Shown: positions 31,660 to 34,948 of the stretch, piece by piece
How positions within the stretch are numbered: position 1 is the first letter of the stretch
How the letters are laid out: every line of letters starts with the position of its first letter
NCBI RefSeq assembly: GCF_003755185.1
Contig: NZ_RKIC01000015.1
Coordinates: 1 to 34,948, forward strand
Source: Frigoribacterium sp. PhB24
GTDB taxonomy: Bacteria; Actinomycetota; Actinomycetes; Actinomycetales; Microbacteriaceae
Direction of reading: 5' to 3'
DNA length: 34,948 nucleotides
Notes under the pieces: generated by a model
Database searches by the model: none
The model's input: the letters and a program-made list of their open reading frames with translations, nothing else
What the model was told of the DNA's origin: nothing
Translations under genes and position numbers: made by a program

Positions 31660-33168
31660 ATGATCCAGGAGACCACCATCACCGCCGCGAACCCTTACCT
31701 CTCACCCCCGTCCCGCCCCGGCGGCTACCGGCGGCGATGGCGCGAGCTGCCCCGCGAACTCGGCTACGTCGCGCTGTCGGCCGTCCTCGTCGTCATCGTG
31801 ACGGTGGCCGCCTCGCTGTTCCTCCACACGGTCAGCGGGTCGAGCGAGTCGCTCTTCACCCTGGTGTTCCTCGCGGTCGTCGTCCTCGCGGGTCTCTGGA
31901 TCGCCCGTTGGTTCGGTACGTTCGAGGTGCTCCGCCTCCGGTGGGCCAGCGATCGTCCGATCCGTCCGGTCGACTGGACGCCGAACACCGCGTGGGGCCG
32001 GTCGACGAATCGTTTCGTCCGGGCGGTCTCGGTCTTCGCCAACCCGCACTACTGGCTCTACCTGCTCTTCACCGTCGTGGTCTTCCCGATCGTGGCGGGC
32101 TTCACGACCTTCGTCCTCGTGGGCCTGGTGGTCGGCCCGGTCCTGGCGATCCTGGGGGTCGTGCTCGTCTTCGGCGCCCTGCCGCCCTTCGACACCTTCA
32201 ACTGGGCCTCGGCGATCGGCACCGGCGGAGGCGCGGTGCTCGTCGTCCTGGCTCTCGCCCTGTTCGCGGTGGTCGTGCTGGTCTACCCGTACGTCGTGCA
32301 CGGTTTCGTCGTGATGCACCAGGCGATCGCCGCCGCGATGCTCGGCGGCTTCCGCAGTGACCAGCTCGAGGTCGAGCTCGCCGACCGCGAGATCTCTCGG
32401 ACGGCCGCGCTGTCGGCCGAGGGCACGGCCCTCCGGCGCCTCGAGCGTGACATCCACGACGGTCCGCAGCAGCGCCTGGTGCGCCTGCAGATGGACCTCG
32501 CCGCGGCGTCGCGCGCCGTCGACACCGATCCCGTGAAGAGCAAGACCCTCATCGAGGAGGCGCGGGTGCAGTCCCGCGAAGCCCTCGAGGAGCTACGCGC
32601 CCTGTCCCGCGGCTTCGCGCCTCCTCTGCTGTCGGACCGCGGCCTGGTCGCGGCCCTCGAGTCGCTCGTCGACCGCTCGGTGGTGTCGACCACGATGCTC
32701 AACCGGGTGCCCGCGCACGTCGTGATCCCGAGCGACATCGAGCGCAACGCGTATTTCATCGCGTCCGAACTGATGACGAACACGGGCAAGCACGCCCAGG
32801 CGGCCAGCGCCGACCTCGTGCTGCGCACCCGGCAGGCCCCCGATGGCATCGGCACCCTGCTCGAACTCGTCGTGACCGACGACGGACGCGGCGGCGCGGG
32901 GCTGCGTGACGGTCACGGTCTCGCCGGCGTGCAAGAACGTCTCGTGGGCCTGGGCGGTTTCCTCGACATCAGCAGCCCGCAGGGCGGGCCGACGATCGTC
33001 ACGGTGAGCATCCCGATGGCGATCGAGGTGCCGAGCAGCCTGACGCTGCCCCTGCCGACCGAGCCGCTGCCGCCGTTCTCGTCGACCGCCGTGACCGAGC
33101 CGCTGACCGATGCGTCACCGCCCGACGGCCCGCTCGACCCGCCGGCCGGGCCGCCGACGCGACCGTAG
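31660..33168 (+). CDS. Sensor histidine kinase, NarL-type
   Basis: A 502-residue membrane histidine kinase. The N-terminal 215 residues form a sensor with four hydrophobic segments (about 35-57, 67-83, 131-170, 191-216), resembling the short multi-pass sensor domain common in actinobacteria; no extracellular ligand domain is present. HisKA_3: LRRLERDIHDGPQQRLVRLQ with phosphoacceptor His266. The ATPase domain has IASELMTNTGKHAQAA (Asn374), VVTDDGRGG (about 405-412) and GHGLAGVQERLVGLGG. The last 45 residues are Pro/Thr/Ser-rich and probably disordered. The ATG at 31660 has GAAGG just upstream. The partner regulator follows after 29 bases. Confidence 0.93.
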   Translation: MIQETTITAANPYLSPPSRPGGYRRRWRELPRELGYVALSAVLVVIVTVAASLFLHTVSGSSESLFTLVFLAVVVLAGLWIARWFGTFEVLRLRWASDRPIRPVDWTPNTAWGRSTNRFVRAVSVFANPHYWLYLLFTVVVFPIVAGFTTFVLVGLVVGPVLAILGVVLVFGALPPFDTFNWASAIGTGGGAVLVVLALALFAVVVLVYPYVVHGFVVMHQAIAAAMLGGFRSDQLEVELADREISRTAALSAEGTALRRLERDIHDGPQQRLVRLQMDLAAASRAVDTDPVKSKTLIEEARVQSREALEELRALSRGFAPPLLSDRGLVAALESLVDRSVVSTTMLNRVPAHVVIPSDIERNAYFIASELMTNTGKHAQAASADLVLRTRQAPDGIGTLLELVVTDDGRGGAGLRDGHGLAGVQERLVGLGGFLDISSPQGGPTIVTVSIPMAIEVPSSLTLPLPTEPLPPFSSTAVTEPLTDASPPDGPLDPPAGPPTRP

Positions 33169-33185
33169 CCGGAGGGTCGCGCCCG

Positions 33186-33191
33186 TAGTCT
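33186..33191 (+). promoter_or_regulatory. -10 before the response regulator, leaderless
   Basis: TAGTCT with 6 bases to the GTG start at 33198. The regulator may thus be made from its own leaderless mRNA in addition to kinase read-through. Confidence 0.45.
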
Positions 33192-33197
33192 GGACGG

Positions 33198-33866
33198 GTG
33201 AGTCTCGAGAGCCCTTCCCGTCAGCCCGTCCGCGTCGTCGTCGCCGACGACTCGGTGTTGCTGAGGGAGGGGCTGGTCCGATTGCTCGACGAGATCGGTG
33301 TCGAGGTGGTCGGCGCGTACGGCGACGCCGACTCGCTGCTGGCCGACCTCGACGCGGTCGGCCCCGACATCGCCGTCCTCGACGTCCGCATGCCGCCCAC
33401 GCACACCGACGAGGGCGTCCGGGCCGCGATCGAGGCGCGACGCCGTCGGCCCGATCTCGGCATCCTGCTGCTGTCGCAGTACGTCGAGGTGGCCTACGCC
33501 CGCGACCTGCTCGAGGCGGGTTCGGGCGGGGTCGGCTACCTGCTGAAAGACCGCATCGCGTCGTTCGAGGAGTTCCGCGACGCGCTCGGCCGGGTGTCCG
33601 ACGGCGGGACGGTCCTCGACCCGCAGGTGGTCTCCCAGTTGCTGGGGCGTCGCAGCGATCCGCTCGCCGCGCTCACGCCGCGTGAGCGAGAGGTGCTGAC
33701 GCTCATGGCCGAGGGGCGCACGAACGCCGCCATCGCGGCCGAGCTGGTCATCGGTACGGGCGCGGTCGAGAAGAACGTCACCTCGATCTTCCAGAAGCTG
33801 TTGCTCGAGGACAGCGGCACCGACCACCGACGGGTGCTGGCCGTGCTCGCGTTCCTGCAGCGCTGA
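33198..33866 (+). CDS. NarL/LuxR family response regulator
   Basis: A 222-residue two-component regulator. Receiver: VRVVVADDSVLLREGLVRLL with the acidic pair, phosphoacceptor Asp62 (IAVLDVRMPP), Ser in ILLLSQY and Lys in GYLLKDR. The C-terminal LuxR helix-turn-helix is LTPREREVLTLMAEGRTNAAIAAELVIGTGAVEKNVTSIFQKL (about 157-200). It starts with GTG at 33198, directly after the kinase gene and without a ribosome binding site. Target genes are unknown; the divergent dps gene upstream of the kinase is one candidate by position only. Confidence 0.95.
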   Translation: MSLESPSRQPVRVVVADDSVLLREGLVRLLDEIGVEVVGAYGDADSLLADLDAVGPDIAVLDVRMPPTHTDEGVRAAIEARRRRPDLGILLLSQYVEVAYARDLLEAGSGGVGYLLKDRIASFEEFRDALGRVSDGGTVLDPQVVSQLLGRRSDPLAALTPREREVLTLMAEGRTNAAIAAELVIGTGAVEKNVTSIFQKLLLEDSGTDHRRVLAVLAFLQR

Positions 33867-33897
33867 GGCCCCGCCGGGGTGGGGTCGCCCCCGGAAC

Positions 33898-33911
33898 CGG
33901 GCCGCGGCCCG
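33898..33911. terminator. Short GC palindrome between convergent genes
   Basis: CGGGCCGCGGCCCG is a perfect 14-bp palindrome just beyond the SGNH lipoprotein stop, and a CCCCGCCGGGG stem lies 20 bases to its left. Together they may stop transcription from both sides; no T run is present. Confidence 0.35.
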
Positions 33912-34679
33912 TCAGCTGGTGGCCTGCGAGCCGTCGGTGGCCACGTCGACCGGTGACCCCGCCTGTGGGGCGCTGACCCGCGTGCCGACCACGTCGAGGA
34001 CGGCGTCGCGCAGTTCGTGGCCGAGCGCCTCGTAGCCGGCCGTCGTGGGGTGGATGCCGTCGACGGTGGTGCCGGCGGCGAAGACGTCGCCCGCGCGGGC
34101 GAAGCCCCACGGGTCGGTGAAGGTCCAGCCCTTGTCGGTGACGTACCGCTCGAGTCGGGCCTCGTAGAGAGCCGCGGCCTGGGGCGCACGGTCGTAGGGC
34201 GGGATCGCGGCCACCACGACGTGCTTCGCCCGGATCGTGTCGACGATCGCGTCGTACGAGGCGGCGGAGTCGGCGAAGCTCAGGCCGCGCCGCACGTCGT
34301 TCGTGCCGGACATCAGCACGAGGACGTCCACGTCGCGGACGGGTCGCACGGCCGCGGCCTGCTCTTGCACGGTCGATCCGCCCTTGGCGTAGCCACCGAC
34401 GTAGTCGATGCCGTCGCCTTGGGCGTAGGTGATCCACGTGTCGGCGGTGAGGCCCTCGCTCAGCAGGCGACCACCCCCGGCGGTCAGTGAGTCACCGACG
34501 ACGGCGACTCGGATGCCGCCGGAGCTCGGTGCGACGGCCACACCGGGGGCGGCGGCCTGCGCGATCGCGCCGGACCCGGAGGCGCTGGGCGCGTCGCCCG
34601 GAGCGGCGGCGCACCCGGCCGCGAGGGTGGCCACGACCACGCCGACCAGCGCGACCCGTGCGAACGTCGCGCGATCCAT
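33912..34679 (-). CDS. SGNH/GDSL hydrolase lipoprotein
   Basis: A 255-residue exported esterase-like protein. The signal MDRATFARVALVGVVVATLAAGC has a likely lipidated Cys23, followed by an Ala/Ser/Gly linker. SGNH blocks: VAVVGDSLTAGGG with nucleophile Ser64, the Gly block YVGGYAKGGSTV, LVLMSGTNDVRRG with the block-III Asn, and VDGIHPTTAGYEALGHEL with the Asp and His of the triad. It may act on acyl groups of cell-wall glycans or lipids. The frame is open to beyond the window edge through a tandem repeat; I chose the ATG at 34679 because it begins a proper signal peptide. Gene order beyond is unknown. Confidence 0.87.
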   Translation of the reverse strand: MDRATFARVALVGVVVATLAAGCAAAPGDAPSASGSGAIAQAAAPGVAVAPSSGGIRVAVVGDSLTAGGGRLLSEGLTADTWITYAQGDGIDYVGGYAKGGSTVQEQAAAVRPVRDVDVLVLMSGTNDVRRGLSFADSAASYDAIVDTIRAKHVVVAAIPPYDRAPQAAALYEARLERYVTDKGWTFTDPWGFARAGDVFAAGTTVDGIHPTTAGYEALGHELRDAVLDVVGTRVSAPQAGSPVDVATDGSQATS

Positions 34680-34767
34680 GTGGACATCTTGGGTCACGCC
34701 GCGCCGCGAAAAATCATCCGCCAGCCTGACTTCTCGCCGGTCCGGCTCGGAAGTCCCTGACAGAACC

Positions 34768-34948
34768 CCCACCGGCGCCGACGCCTGCGTGCAGGGCGCG
34801 GAGAAGATGTCATTCAGGGCGCCCACCGGCGCCGACGCCTGCGTGCAGGGCGCGGAGAAGATTTCATTCAGGGCGCCCACCGGCGCCGACGCCTGCGTGC
34901 AGGGCGCGGAGAAGATTTCATTCAGGGCGCCCACCGGCGCCGACGCCT
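34768..34948. repeat. 54-bp tandem repeat, cut by the window end
   Basis: Copies start at 34768, 34822, 34876 and 34930 (partial, 19 bases). Copies 2 and 3 are identical; copy 1 differs by one base (AAGATGTC for AAGATTTC). Each unit holds CCTGC-GT-GCAGG, and each junction holds GGCGCC-CACC-GGCGCC, so every unit can form two small hairpins. The unit is a multiple of three, and on the minus strand it reads an 18-residue repeat (GALNEIFSAPCTQASAPV) in frame with the lipoprotein gene. The stretch 34680-34767 between start codon and repeat shows nothing else certain. Confidence 0.95.

Noticed and set aside
34768-34948. CRISPR array
   Set aside because: Units are direct repeats with no spacers between them and no cas genes nearby.

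Overview
The window is very GC-rich with strong G/C preference at third codon positions. Its protein families are typical of Actinobacteria: a mycothiol-type thiol oxidoreductase, group II truncated haemoglobin, oligoribonuclease beside tRNA-His, and a second SSB. Composition and gene content best fit the family Microbacteriaceae; genus is not resolved here. There are about 36 protein genes, two tRNA genes and no transposase, integrase, CRISPR array or rRNA.

Layout. 1-2091: a frame-disrupted small gene, an alpha/beta hydrolase, a DUF1801 protein and a membrane protein. 2171-5813: a TPP riboswitch controlling an ECF-type thiamine/HMP transporter (ykoE-ykoD-ykoC) with a P-loop kinase overlapping its end. 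5825-9760: a membrane acyltransferase with an SGNH domain, divergent from a Tat-exported beta-helix protein, both apparently fired from overlapping -10 elements. 9773-11040: zincin-like peptidase, tRNA-His and orn. 11142-13239: a MarR regulator and MFS exporter pair behind a long palindromic operator, with a small acidic protein on the other side. 13324-13964: thioredoxin-like protein, tRNA-Arg(UCU) and two 71-bp repeats built from the tRNA 3' half. 13980-18493: small or unknown proteins, aldo/keto reductase, MsrA, an SSB paralogue and a lipoprotein.

18531-29417 is an actinobacterial core block: ettA, two thioesterases, glbO-mscS, pepN, an Rv2466c-like oxidoreductase, rpiB, a Nei glycosylase and a PaiB-like protein. 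From memory this resembles the Rv2464c-Rv2478c region of Mycobacterium tuberculosis. 29414-33866 holds an amidohydrolase, dps with two overlapping DtxR/IdeR-like boxes, and a NarL-type two-component system. The window ends with an SGNH lipoprotein and a 54-bp tandem repeat that runs off the edge.

Recurring patterns: many genes have a TANNNT hexamer 6-9 bases before the start codon, which suggests leaderless transcripts. A 10-bp word, GGAGGCGCGG, occurs at least 16 times and forms the arms of intergenic hairpins. The strongest candidates for something undescribed are the tRNA-half repeats, the recurrent hairpin word and the 54-bp terminal repeat. No complete new defence or mobile system is visible.
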